A stretch of DNA of 8,717 nt from NCBI GenBank assembly GCA_041946865.1, contig JBHGBF010000237.1, positions 1 to 8,717 on the forward strand, given 5' to 3'. Positions 1 through 6,634 of the stretch are shown here, piece by piece. Within the stretch, counting starts at the first letter, position 1. Each line of letters starts with the position of its first letter. Made by a program: the position numbers and the translations under genes. The stretch comes from RPQK01 sp041946865 (GTDB taxonomy: Bacteria; Acidobacteriota; UBA6911; RPQK01). Below the pieces are notes generated by a model. That model worked only from the letters and a program-made list of their open reading frames with translations. It had not been told where the DNA came from and did not search any database.

Positions 1-144
1 GCACCGGCCTCTCTCCTCGTTGCTGCCACACTCCGAACAAAAAACTGAGGGGTTACGCTCCAACAAGACCGCGGTCCCGATCAGGATGCAGAGCTGCAGA
101 CTGTAGCTGAGGGGGTTTCGAAGATACCAGGCGAGGTCCGTCAT
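1..144 (-). CDS. Probable BlaR1-like M56 membrane peptidase, N-terminal fragment
   Basis: Only the first 48 codons are present; the gene continues beyond the left edge. The ATG overlaps the repressor stop codon as ATGA, and a GGAGG motif lies just upstream inside the repressor gene, so translation is probably coupled. The visible protein begins with a short polar stretch and then a hydrophobic segment (about residues 11-28) that contains the SYSLQ-type pattern common near the start of M56 sensor peptidases. In known bla/mec systems such a membrane metalloprotease senses an envelope or antibiotic signal and inactivates the neighbouring repressor. The zinc site of M56 enzymes (HEXXH) would lie outside the window, so the family rests on position and on the first membrane segment. 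Residues 29-48 are polar, with three cysteines (C36, C39, C48), and do not look like the usual M56 continuation. The fragment could therefore be another membrane protein, or it could contain a sequencing error. Confidence 0.5.
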   Translation of the reverse strand, partial: MTDLAWYLRNPLSYSLQLCILIGTAVLLERNPSVFCSECGSNEERGRC

Positions 145-506
145 TCCTCCGCCTCGATCGACTGCCGGATCTTGTCCAGTTCCTCGGGCGAAAGCCGGCG
201 ATCGTGAACCAGCTGCACCACGAGTGCTTCTGCTGAGCCGTTAAAAACCCGGTTCACAAAATCCATCACCAGCTTCTGCAGGGTTTTGCTCTTGGGATGG
301 CTGGGAGTGTACAGGTAGGCTCGACCAAGCAAAGTCTTCTTCAGCAGCCCTTTGCTCTCCATGATCTTCATCATGGTCATCACGGTGGTGTAAGCGATAC
401 GCCGGCGCTCTCGAATCTTCTCGTAGACATCGCGCACGGTCGCCTCCTTCAACTCCCAGACAATCTTCATGATTTCGAGCTCTTGAGCAGTAGGGGCCTT
501 CTTCAT
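141..506 (-). CDS. blaI: BlaI/MecI/CopY-family transcriptional repressor
   Basis: A 121-residue protein of normal length for the family. Residues 1-70 form the winged-helix DNA-binding domain. The helix-turn-helix starts near PTAQELEIMKIVWE, the recognition helix contains AYTTVMTMMKIM (about residues 38-49), and the wing ends near GRAYLYTP. Residues 75-121 form the helical dimerisation tail. Family members are dimers that bind short palindromes over their own promoters and are inactivated by proteolysis through an M56 partner, which here appears to be the next gene downstream (ATGA overlap). Targets in Acidobacteriota-type genomes are often not beta-lactamases, so the gene symbol indicates the family rather than a proven role in resistance. 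The ATG at 506 has no Shine-Dalgarno motif, but a promoter sits so close that the message is probably leaderless. The family call is secure; the regulon is unknown. Confidence 0.93.
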   Translation of the reverse strand: MKKAPTAQELEIMKIVWELKEATVRDVYEKIRERRRIAYTTVMTMMKIMESKGLLKKTLLGRAYLYTPSHPKSKTLQKLVMDFVNRVFNGSAEALVVQLVHDRRLSPEELDKIRQSIEAEE

Positions 507-513
507 ACTGATT

Positions 514-531
514 ACTTAGTACTACTTAAGT
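514..531. promoter_or_regulatory. Candidate BlaI operator (dyad over the -10 element)
   Basis: The 18 bases have ACTTA and TAAGT arms separated by eight bases. They also contain two perfect 8-base palindromes that share one base: TAGTACTA (517-524) and ACTTAAGT (524-531). The site covers the -10 and most of the spacer of the repressor promoter, where a bound dimer would block RNA polymerase. BlaI/MecI operators are AT-rich dyads in equivalent positions, although the exact core here (TACT/AGTA) is not the staphylococcal TACA/TGTA. Autoregulation is inferred from position. Confidence 0.55.
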
Positions 532-544
532 GCGCAAATGTCAA
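516..544 (-). promoter_or_regulatory. Promoter of the BlaI-family repressor gene, probably giving a leaderless mRNA
   Basis: On the minus strand a perfect -35 hexamer TTGACA (539-544) is followed after exactly 17 bases by TACTAA (516-521) as a -10 element. The -10 is a poor match to TATAAT (3 of 6), but the -35 sequence and the spacing are ideal. A start about seven bases downstream of the -10 falls at roughly 507-509, only one to three bases before the ATG at 506. This leaves no room for a ribosome-binding site. Confidence 0.65.
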
Positions 545-680
545 GACCGGAAAAGCAATAAGCGTGCTGCTTGCCGTCTTTCTTGAATTCTACCGTTGAA
601 AACCCAAGGAATGCCGAGACTCGTCCGGTCAGGTCGAGATGAACTGATGAGGGCGTAGTTTGCCCGCTGAGATGCACTGA

Positions 681-688
681 GAAGGAGG
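681..688 (+). promoter_or_regulatory. Ribosome-binding site of the CHRD gene
   Basis: GAAGGAGG lies five bases before the ATG at 694. It is a near-perfect Shine-Dalgarno match and fixes the start codon. Confidence 0.85.
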
Positions 689-693
689 CTAAG

Positions 694-1209
694 ATGAAGC
701 GATTTGTGAAAAACGCAGGCACTCTGGTCGCCGCCGGCGTGGTTGTGGCTCTTGTTCACTCCCCGCTGACGGCTCAGAAGCTGAAGGCCGAGTTGAGGGG
801 ATATGAGGAAGTCCCGGCCCTCTCGTCACCGGCGGAAGGATCTTTCGAGCTCTCCATAAAGGGAGACACCCTGGAATATGAGTTGAGCTATTCCGGGTTC
901 GAAACGGCTGTGGCCGTTGCTCACATCCACCTGGGCCAGCCCGGCGTGGCCGGCGGAGTCATAGCGTTTCTGTGCGGGGGCGGCGGCAAGGATCCCTGCC
1001 CTCAAGGATCAGGTACCGTCACCGGCACCATCACCCCGGCCGACATCATTGGCCCGTCAGGCCAGGGTATCGCTCCCGGCGAGTTTGACGAAGCTGTGGA
1101 AGCGCTCCTGAACGGTGTCGTATACGCGAACGTCCACACGGCTCAGTACCCCGCGGGCGAAATCCGGGGCCAGCTTGGCCCGGGATTCAGCAATCGACGC
1201 CGGCGGTAG
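694..1209 (+). CDS. Secreted CHRD-domain protein
   Basis: A 171-residue protein with a Sec signal peptide: lysine and arginine near the start, a hydrophobic core at about residues 9-22, and likely cleavage after LTAQ near residue 28. The rest is a single CHRD (chordin) domain. It opens with AELRGYEEVPAL, has the diagnostic AHIHLG at 76-81, and ends with YANVHTAQYPAGEIRGQL at 144-161. The domain was first described in the animal BMP antagonist chordin and is widespread in secreted bacterial proteins, where its function is not established; it probably acts as a beta-rich binding module in the periplasm or outside the cell. Two cysteines (C94 and C102) in a glycine-rich loop could form a disulfide. 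The tail ends in an arginine run (RRRR), and no anchor is visible. The start is fixed by GAAGGAGG at 681-688. The gene diverges from the repressor gene and converges on the TIGR03118 gene. No clear promoter is visible in the 187-base upstream gap. Confidence 0.9.
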   Translation: MKRFVKNAGTLVAAGVVVALVHSPLTAQKLKAELRGYEEVPALSSPAEGSFELSIKGDTLEYELSYSGFETAVAVAHIHLGQPGVAGGVIAFLCGGGGKDPCPQGSGTVTGTITPADIIGPSGQGIAPGEFDEAVEALLNGVVYANVHTAQYPAGEIRGQLGPGFSNRRRR

Positions 1210-1233
1210 GCAGCCCGGCCGTTGTCAATAAGG

Positions 1234-1285
1234 ACAGCAAGGGCACAAGGACACCAAAGACCGGTCGTCCTTGTGTCCTTGCTGT
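1234..1285. terminator. Long inverted repeat between convergent genes, possible bidirectional terminator
   Basis: The arms 1234-1252 and 1267-1285 can form a 19-base-pair stem with a single G-U pair (1243/1276) and a 14-base loop. The loop itself ends in the palindrome GACCGGTC (1259-1266). The element lies between the 3' ends of the CHRD gene and the TIGR03118 gene, where a shared terminator would be expected. Neither strand has a proper run of U after the stem, so it is not a textbook intrinsic terminator and may be a repetitive palindromic element. A second CTTGCTGTC (1287-1295) could compete for pairing with 1233-1241. Confidence 0.5.
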
Positions 1286-1318
1286 GCTTGCTGTCGTTTG
1301 GGCGGAAGGCGGTTGAGT

Positions 1319-2473
1319 TTACCTTTGACTACGTTCCGACCGCTCCTTCTCGGTACCGTTCTCCTTGGTTAAAGGCGTGATGGTGCCGAAGAGGCCGTGT
1401 TCCTCGTCCTCAATACCGGCAGCGAAGAACAGAGTGGTACTGGGACCGGCATTGCCGTCGTTCCCGAAGCCGATACCCCAGAGGCCGTCGATCGAAATCG
1501 GCCCGTGCTTGCCTTTCAGGATACCGATGAACCTCCCGGTGTCCGGATTAAACGCAGCAATCTGGCCGCTTCCGAACATACCAACGAGCAAGTCGTTGCT
1601 GAATCGCCCGAAGTCATCAGGGGCGAGCGCGATACCCCACGGGGCGTTCATCCAGGGGCCATGCTGCAGGCGCATTTGGAGGACGCCGGATGGGCTGTAA
1701 GCATCGACGAAGCCGAGCCGCTTGCCGGTCACCTCTTCTGCTTCGTCCTCTTCGCGTTTCGCGTACATCACGTAAACCGTTCCTCCAATGTTCTGGACAT
1801 TGAAAGGAGCGAAGTCTTCCGGTAATTCATCGTCCTTGAACGCATTCGGCCCAAGATCGACGCTCTGGAATCCGGAATCGAAAACGTCAATGGTTCCGGC
1901 CAGGAAGTTGGCTGCGTAGAGATAGTTCGTTCCTGCGTCACTCGCTATCGTTACTCCGAAGTAAGCGCCGTCTGGATTGGTGACCTTGACCACGGCTTCG
2001 GTGGCTTTGACATTCGGGTTCCAGGCGGAAATCGTGCCGTCAGTGGAGGCGAAAATGAACACGGCCGGAAATCCACTGGCCACCTCGAACCCGCCGACAT
2101 TGTTAAAAACAATCCCGGTCGGTTCCGCAGGCCCTTCGGCGCCCGGAATACTCACAATCAGAGGCGAAGCGGTGGGAAAGGGTTCGCCGGCGCCGTTCTT
2201 CACCAGAGACAGCGCCGTTCCAGCAGCGTTTATCCACCACGGGCTGGTCGCGCTATGGGTGATTCCCCAAGCGTTGACCAGGTTCTCGTCGGTGTGGACA
2301 GCCAATCCCTCGATGTCAGAGATCAACTCCGTGACCTCGTACCGTCCGCCAAACTTGTTCGGCGGGTTCTGTCCGGATCTATCCGATTGATTCGCATAGG
2401 CAAAGGTGGGAACCAGCAAAAGGGCGGTCATGGCGCAGATAGGCCACGACGCCACAATTCGTCTCGTTGGCAT
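1319..2473 (-). CDS. TIGR03118-family exported protein
   Basis: A 384-residue protein. It has a signal peptide (hydrophobic residues about 11-26, likely cleavage after AYA near 27). The mature region matches what I know of the TIGR03118 family: LVNAWGI (65-71), FIFASTDGTISAWN (139-152), YLYAANFLAGTIDVFDSGF (184-202), FNVQNIGGTVYVMYA (224-238), NAPWGIALAP (276-285), DGLWGIGFGN (329-338) and a final LFFAAGIEDEEHGLFG (348-363). The repeated beta-strand pattern suggests a secreted beta-propeller-like fold with acidic loops; the family has no known activity. Some members carry a C-terminal PEP-CTERM sorting signal, but here the tail is merely charged, so the protein is probably periplasmic or released. 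The ATG at 2473 is supported by AAGGAGG seven bases upstream. It faces the CHRD gene tail to tail and has its own candidate promoter, so it is probably transcribed alone. Confidence 0.88.
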   Translation of the reverse strand: MPTRRIVASWPICAMTALLLVPTFAYANQSDRSGQNPPNKFGGRYEVTELISDIEGLAVHTDENLVNAWGITHSATSPWWINAAGTALSLVKNGAGEPFPTASPLIVSIPGAEGPAEPTGIVFNNVGGFEVASGFPAVFIFASTDGTISAWNPNVKATEAVVKVTNPDGAYFGVTIASDAGTNYLYAANFLAGTIDVFDSGFQSVDLGPNAFKDDELPEDFAPFNVQNIGGTVYVMYAKREEDEAEEVTGKRLGFVDAYSPSGVLQMRLQHGPWMNAPWGIALAPDDFGRFSNDLLVGMFGSGQIAAFNPDTGRFIGILKGKHGPISIDGLWGIGFGNDGNAGPSTTLFFAAGIEDEEHGLFGTITPLTKENGTEKERSERSQR

Positions 2474-2480
2474 TGTAAAA

Positions 2481-2487
2481 CCTCCTT
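2481..2487 (-). promoter_or_regulatory. Ribosome-binding site of the TIGR03118-family gene
   Basis: AAGGAGG on the minus strand, seven bases before the ATG at 2473. This is a strong match that fixes the start. Confidence 0.85.
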
Positions 2488-2524
2488 AGAGTGAGCCTGG
2501 GAATCGGAAGGGTCGTTGAGCGGG

Positions 2525-2530
2525 ATTATA
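2525..2530 (-). promoter_or_regulatory. Candidate -10 element for the TIGR03118-family gene
   Basis: A perfect TATAAT on the minus strand, about 50 bases upstream of the start codon, within the 148-base gap. No good -35 hexamer is found at 16-18 bases; the sequence there is ATTCCG or TTCCGC. The call rests on the -10 sequence and its position alone. Confidence 0.4.
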
Positions 2531-2579
2531 TGCGGAAAAGAAGAAAGCGGAATATCAGTTAGATTCTAATTTAGTTGTA

Positions 2580-2602
2580 GGACTCCGGGCGCTCCGGAGT
2601 CC
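2580..2602 (-). terminator. Hairpin downstream of the di-haem cytochrome gene
   Basis: A perfect 9-base-pair GC-rich stem (GGACTCCGG at 2580-2588 and CCGGAGTCC at 2594-2602) with a 5-base loop, starting 19 bases after the cytochrome stop codon. On the minus strand the following sequence is AT-rich but has no clean T run, so termination is plausible rather than certain. It also lies just upstream of the next gene's promoter region, consistent with an operon end. Confidence 0.5.
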
Positions 2603-2621
2603 ATAAATGACCCGGTCTTGC

Positions 2622-3974
2622 CTAAATTGAAAGGAGGAACTGGATCAAGTCCTCCTTTTCGGATTCGGTCAGCTGCAGCTGAAACGCCTGGTTGTAGTGA
2701 TTGATGACGTCCATGAGGGTGGCAAAGCGACCGTCATGGTAGAAGCCACCTTTGGTATGCGTCCACAAGCCTCTTAGAGGAGATGTGCGGTAGCGTCCTT
2801 CTGGCGAACGCGCCGCCTGGAAGTCATCGATAAAGATCTCCTCAGGTTTATGCAGATTCCACCCCGGTTCGGTATAAAGCGGAGGAACATGACAGCGCGC
2901 ACAATCTGCTTTCCCGTTGAATAGCGCCTTCCCTCGTTCGGCGCTCGCGCGATCGAAACTGCCTGCCGGAGGCTCTGGGGCGGGAATCGCCAGCTGGTAG
3001 AAGTGGAGCGGTGCTAGCTTGGAAGTAATTCGATCTGTTGCGTTTCGGACGTTGCCAAGACCGAGCCTGGCTGCGATCGGGAACCGGCCGGCATCATCCA
3101 GGCGTGGGTCGAAGAAATTGCCCTTGCCCCGCATTTCAAGATTCGCGACAAACGCGTTCCAATAGGTAACGGATCCCCAACCGGTCCAGGTATGGAGGTT
3201 GACCCCTGCCAGGCCGAAAGCGGGCGGGAGCAACGTCGCCGCCGAACGTCCGTCCGGCCGAAACGTCTTCCCATCCAGAATGAGTTCTGCGTCGAACTTT
3301 CCAGGTCCCCAGCTGTGCAGCACTTCCCGCACCTTACTCTGGCTCACGCCCAGCGCTTCGCTGTAGAAGCTGAGATCCGGAGCCAGCGCGATGATCGCTC
3401 CAACGTTAAGGTCCCGATTGGCCCAGCCATCCAGGCGGGACCCAATTCCCTTCGCAAAAGAGTCGTTGACGGTCGAATGGCAAAGGGCGCACTGAATACC
3501 GACGGATCGCAGGTTCCCGTCTTCATCGAAGAACGCCTTGACCCCAACCACTGAATTCAATTTCAGCAACTCCAGAGTCGTCGCCGGATCGTTCAAATCG
3601 ACGGCTCCGTGCGCCAGCCCTTCAACGACGTGTGACGGGAGAAGATCGAAGTCCACCTTCAGCCCGACGGCCAGAGCGGTATTCGGGCTGACTCCAGGAC
3701 CCACACCACCGAGATGCTTACCGGAGATGGCCCGGTGCAGGCCCAACTTGCCGCCCCAGAAATCCTCGTCACCGAAGGTGTCAAAACGAAAGATTTCGCG
3801 ACCCTGTCGGACCATTCTCTGCGCATTGATTGTGTTTAAACGATCGGCCCCTCTGAGCGGAAGTACCTGGGTCTCAGCTTGGGAGTCTTCCGGGCTCGCG
3901 ACCGCCCTGATACCAAAAGGCAACAGCGGGACAAGCAACAGCAGGGCAAACAGAAGAACCCTCGAACGGATCAT
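2622..3974 (-). CDS. Secreted di-haem cytochrome c, cytochrome c peroxidase/MauG-like
   Basis: A 450-residue protein with a strong signal peptide: MIRSR, then a leucine-rich core to about residue 20, with cleavage near AVAS at 24-27. Two CXXCH haem c sites are present, C162-ALC-H166 and C358-ARC-H362. After the second site comes the conserved C-terminal block of bacterial di-haem peroxidases, SPLRGLWTHTKGGFYHDGRF (398-417), then ATLMDVINHYNQAF and a final helix. Family members reduce hydrogen peroxide or oxidise partner substrates in the periplasm. The region before the first haem (about residues 30-160) is long and contains FDTFGDEDFWGG and GGVGPGVSPNTALAVGLKVD blocks that classical CcpA enzymes lack, so the substrate need not be peroxide. 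The start at 3974 is chosen because GGAGGGG lies seven bases upstream and the signal peptide follows directly. The reading frame is open up to 4298, but that extension overlaps the preceding gene and is low-complexity. It is the last gene of the minus-strand cluster, 97 bases after the uncharacterised gene. Confidence 0.85.
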   Translation of the reverse strand: MIRSRVLLFALLLLVPLLPFGIRAVASPEDSQAETQVLPLRGADRLNTINAQRMVRQGREIFRFDTFGDEDFWGGKLGLHRAISGKHLGGVGPGVSPNTALAVGLKVDFDLLPSHVVEGLAHGAVDLNDPATTLELLKLNSVVGVKAFFDEDGNLRSVGIQCALCHSTVNDSFAKGIGSRLDGWANRDLNVGAIIALAPDLSFYSEALGVSQSKVREVLHSWGPGKFDAELILDGKTFRPDGRSAATLLPPAFGLAGVNLHTWTGWGSVTYWNAFVANLEMRGKGNFFDPRLDDAGRFPIAARLGLGNVRNATDRITSKLAPLHFYQLAIPAPEPPAGSFDRASAERGKALFNGKADCARCHVPPLYTEPGWNLHKPEEIFIDDFQAARSPEGRYRTSPLRGLWTHTKGGFYHDGRFATLMDVINHYNQAFQLQLTESEKEDLIQFLLSI

Positions 3975-3981
3975 AAGCTTT

Positions 3982-3988
3982 CCCCTCC
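3982..3988 (-). promoter_or_regulatory. Ribosome-binding site that fixes the cytochrome start
   Basis: GGAGGGG on the minus strand, seven bases before the ATG at 3974. It favours this start over the in-frame ATG at 4004 and over the open frame that reaches 4298. Confidence 0.75.
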
Positions 3989-4071
3989 ATCGGCGTTTGG
4001 TCATTAGACGTGGGAAGAGACGAGAAAGTGACAGTTGAGGACAACAGGCGGGGCGGTCGGTTCCTTGGCTC

Positions 4072-5217
4072 TCAGCGCTTCTCGATCCGCCGGGCGAGCA
4101 TGAGGTTGGACTGAGCGGCCGAGAGGCGGTACCCGAAGCCGAAGGAAAGCGCCGGCACGTACTTCGCCTGCCGGTACAGCTTCTCGAGGGCAGGCTGGTG
4201 GCGCTCCTCAAAAAGCTTGATCGGCTTATCGTATCGTCCATAGAAGCGCAGCTGCCATTTCGATGCCTCGAAGTGCTCGACGGGTATCCCCGAGTCATCC
4301 TGGAGCAGGTACCTGCTTTCGTTGATCAGCAGGCTTCTGACATCGGAGAAGGCCGGACGATGCATCAAGTAAGAGGCGGCTTTCACGAAAGAGCTGAGAG
4401 GCCGGCGCTTCTTCAGGAAGGCAGCGAAACCCGGCCGGCGCTGAAGCGAATAGTTGGAGAGGTCAAGAGGAAAGTAATACAGGTTTCGCCGCCCCCCGGA
4501 AGGCGCCCGGAAACGAATTCGCCGGGCTATCAGGTGAGTCCCGGGCCTTCTCGGCTTACGAAAGTCCTCGGAAGCGCCTACCTCGCCGTTCGGCAGGATG
4601 TACACCCGGTCTATCCCGAGCACCTCGTGGCCCGTACGGGCGAGGAAGAAAAGCAGCATCGGAAGGATACCGCTTCCCTCTTGGCCCTCCAGGTGTTCTT
4701 TCATGTCATCGGTGCGAAAGAACGTAAAATCGAGGACTTCTTCAAGGGATTTGAGCAGCTCGGTCAGGTATTCATCCCAGTTCTCTTCGGAAAAGCTCTG
4801 CCAATCCGGAAGCGAGCCTGCAGGCTCAAGCCCCACCAGGATGTAGTCTGAGGCGCTTGGGAAGAAGGCTTGGGCGTAGAGAAAATCCGGACCTCCGAAA
4901 GGGTAAAAGAGGGCCCGGCCCTCGGCGATCGCCTCCTTGAGCTCCACGCTGCTCCAGGTGCGGATACGGCTCAGCTGGTTCCGTTCCAGTCTCAGCCAGG
5001 CGCGGTTGCACTGTTGAGCATGGTCCTGCCAGGATGGAGTGCGCTCGAGCGCGGCCCAGGGAGCACGACCGGTGGGCCGCCCAGCTATGAAATGGGCAAA
5101 CTGGTCGAATTCAGGAGAGGCGCCTGGAGGCGACGGCTGCGCCTTTTGACCCGCAACTGGAAACCAAATTGAGAGGCCGAGCAACAGACACAAGAAAGCC
5201 TTGCGCTTCAAATTCAT
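4072..5217 (-). CDS. Uncharacterised exported protein, translationally coupled to the permease
   Basis: A 381-residue protein of no named family that I can assign. It has a signal peptide (KRK, then a hydrophobic core at about 8-20, likely cleavage after VAGQ near 24). C10 lies inside the hydrophobic core without a lipobox, so a lipoprotein is unlikely. The mature part is soluble and aromatic-rich. Blocks that look conserved are ALFYPFGGPDFLYAQAFFP (102-120), YILVGLEPAGSLP (125-137), RFYGRYDKPIKLF (324-336) and LSFGFGYR (357-364). I have an impression of similar blocks in hypothetical exported proteins of other bacteria, but cannot verify this. No metal, nucleotide or catalytic motif stands out. 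The ATG overlaps the permease stop as ATGA and has no good Shine-Dalgarno motif, so its synthesis probably depends on ribosomes finishing the permease. The coupling hints at a periplasmic partner of the permease or of the downstream cytochrome. Confidence 0.85.
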   Translation of the reverse strand: MNLKRKAFLCLLLGLSIWFPVAGQKAQPSPPGASPEFDQFAHFIAGRPTGRAPWAALERTPSWQDHAQQCNRAWLRLERNQLSRIRTWSSVELKEAIAEGRALFYPFGGPDFLYAQAFFPSASDYILVGLEPAGSLPDWQSFSEENWDEYLTELLKSLEEVLDFTFFRTDDMKEHLEGQEGSGILPMLLFFLARTGHEVLGIDRVYILPNGEVGASEDFRKPRRPGTHLIARRIRFRAPSGGRRNLYYFPLDLSNYSLQRRPGFAAFLKKRRPLSSFVKAASYLMHRPAFSDVRSLLINESRYLLQDDSGIPVEHFEASKWQLRFYGRYDKPIKLFEERHQPALEKLYRQAKYVPALSFGFGYRLSAAQSNLMLARRIEKR

Positions 5218-6536
5218 GGAGCTTGCTTCTGAACGTTTTCCCGACCTCGAGCCGGGCCCGCCAAAAGGTACACCACGAGGCCGCTCAGTACAGTGCCGAG
5301 GCCCAGGAGTGATTGGACCGGACGGTTAACCAGACTGTAAAGCAGCATCCACAAGCTTAATGCCAGGAAAATCAGGGGAGTGACGGGGTAGAACCACGTG
5401 CTGTACCCCTCGCGATTCTTGCCCTCAACCTGCCTCAATCTCAGCAACCCGATGACGGTCAGCGTGGTCAGAACGCTCAGTGTAAAGCCTACGTACACGA
5501 GCACGCTTTCGAATGCCGATGAGAGGATCAGGAAGATCGCCATAGCCGCCTGGCTGAGGATTGCCGGAATGGGTGTCCCTTTCCGGTTGGCGGTGGCCAG
5601 AAACCTCAACCGGACAAAATCCTCCCCCATGGTTTTCGCTACACGCGAGCCGGCCAGAAGGAACGCGCTGGCCGAAGCGCCAAGCGCGACACAAAGCAGG
5701 AGAGTCATGAACCTGGCCCCCGCCTCCCCGAAAATCCGACGGGCGGACAGGAAGCCTACCTCCACCTTTCCGGACAGCTCCGAAATAGGCACCGTATACA
5801 GGAAGGTCAGGTTCAACGCCAGGTAGAGGAACGTCACCACCAGGGTCCCGATGATGAGCGAGCGCGGCAGATTGCGGGAAACATTCCTGACCTCGCCTGC
5901 GATATAGGTGGCCCCGTTCCAACCCGAGTAGGCGAAGAGGACATAGACGAGCGAAACGGCGTAAATCGGGGTCAGGACAGGCTCCAGATCCGCGCTGCCA
6001 GGCGTGAACGAAAAATGTGGCGAGCGATAAAGCAGAAAGCCGCAGGCTACCAGGAAAAGAATCAGTGCCACGTTCAGGCCGGTAAGAAGACTCTGGAAAA
6101 GGCTGCCGACCTGAATGCCGGCCACATGAACGACCGTCCCCACGCCTATGGCGAGAACGGCGACCAGCAGGGGAGAAAGGACGGGGAGGACCCGAGCCAG
6201 GTAGTTGCCGAGGGCCACGGAAGCCAGGGCAGCCGGGGCCGCGAACCCCACCGTGGCCGACACCCAGCCCGCCAGGAAACCCACCGCCGGGTGAAAGATG
6301 CGGGAAAGGTAGGTGTACTCGCCTCCGGAGCGCGGCATGCGGACGGCCAGCTCTCCGTAGCAAAGAGCCCCGCTCAGGGCGACGATTCCGCCGAGGAGCC
6401 AAAGCAGAAGCAAGGGAAAGACCGAGCGTATGTTCTCCGCCTGGAACCCCAGGGTAGTGAAAACTCCCGTCCCGATCATGTTGGAAATGACCACTGAAGT
6501 GGTGGTCACGAGGCCGATCTGGCGTTGTTGGGGCAT
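5214..6536 (-). CDS. APC-superfamily amino acid permease
   Basis: A 440-residue integral membrane protein with about 12 hydrophobic segments, the usual length and topology for the amino acid-polyamine-organocation superfamily. The first helix carries the substrate-binding glycine motif of the fold (IGTGVF, 21-26), and the region RMPRSGGEYTYLSRIFHPAVGFLAGW (66-91) is typical of the family. Such proteins move amino acids or related amines across the inner membrane, either with protons or by exchange; the substrate cannot be told from sequence. I place the start at the ATG at 6536. A TTG four codons upstream (6548) is in frame, but neither has a strong ribosome-binding site; the ATG has only GGAA nearby. 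The gene follows the aldolase by about 100 bases and overlaps the next gene by four bases. A short inverted repeat in codons 10-17 is probably a product of the Val/Thr codons. Confidence 0.88.
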   Translation of the reverse strand: MPQQRQIGLVTTTSVVISNMIGTGVFTTLGFQAENIRSVFPLLLLWLLGGIVALSGALCYGELAVRMPRSGGEYTYLSRIFHPAVGFLAGWVSATVGFAAPAALASVALGNYLARVLPVLSPLLVAVLAIGVGTVVHVAGIQVGSLFQSLLTGLNVALILFLVACGFLLYRSPHFSFTPGSADLEPVLTPIYAVSLVYVLFAYSGWNGATYIAGEVRNVSRNLPRSLIIGTLVVTFLYLALNLTFLYTVPISELSGKVEVGFLSARRIFGEAGARFMTLLLCVALGASASAFLLAGSRVAKTMGEDFVRLRFLATANRKGTPIPAILSQAAMAIFLILSSAFESVLVYVGFTLSVLTTLTVIGLLRLRQVEGKNREGYSTWFYPVTPLIFLALSLWMLLYSLVNRPVQSLLGLGTVLSGLVVYLLAGPARGRENVQKQAP

Positions 6537-6589
6537 AAGTTCCAGCAAACTGCGGAGCGCACCGGGCGCGAACAGTTCCCGACCTGGAA

Positions 6590-6627
6590 GCGCGCGGCGA
6601 GTCGGGGACGAGTGTTGTCCCGCGCGC
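6590..6627 (-). terminator. GC-rich hairpin between aldolase and permease genes
   Basis: GCGCGCGG (6590-6597) can pair with CCGCGCGC (6620-6627). Alternatively the inner GGGAC (6605-6609) pairs with GTCCC (6617-6621) around a 7-base loop. The site starts just downstream of the aldolase stop on the minus strand and lacks a T run. It may slow or partly end transcription, or protect the 3' end of the upstream message. In GC-rich DNA such pairing can arise by chance. Confidence 0.3.
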
Positions 6628-6634
6628 CACTCTT

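Noticed and set aside
1397..1825. Plus-strand open frames opposite the TIGR03118-family gene
   Set aside because: They are antisense shadows with no ribosome-binding site and no recognisable protein features; the minus-strand gene is convincing over its whole length.
3975..4298. N-terminal extension of the di-haem cytochrome frame
   Set aside because: The extra 108 residues are serine- and arginine-rich and partly overlap the preceding gene. A signal peptide and a good ribosome-binding site mark the start at 3974.
6488..6508. 7-base inverted repeat TGACCAC/GTGGTCA with a 7-base loop near the start of the permease gene
   Set aside because: It falls on codons for a Val/Thr-rich stretch of the first helix, and is short enough to follow from codon use. 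A role in translation control cannot be supported.
5425..6630. A 401-codon open frame on the minus strand overlapping the permease in another frame
   Set aside because: It is arginine-, proline- and glycine-rich with no domain or membrane pattern, while the overlapping frame is a clear 12-helix permease. It is a by-product of GC-rich codon use.
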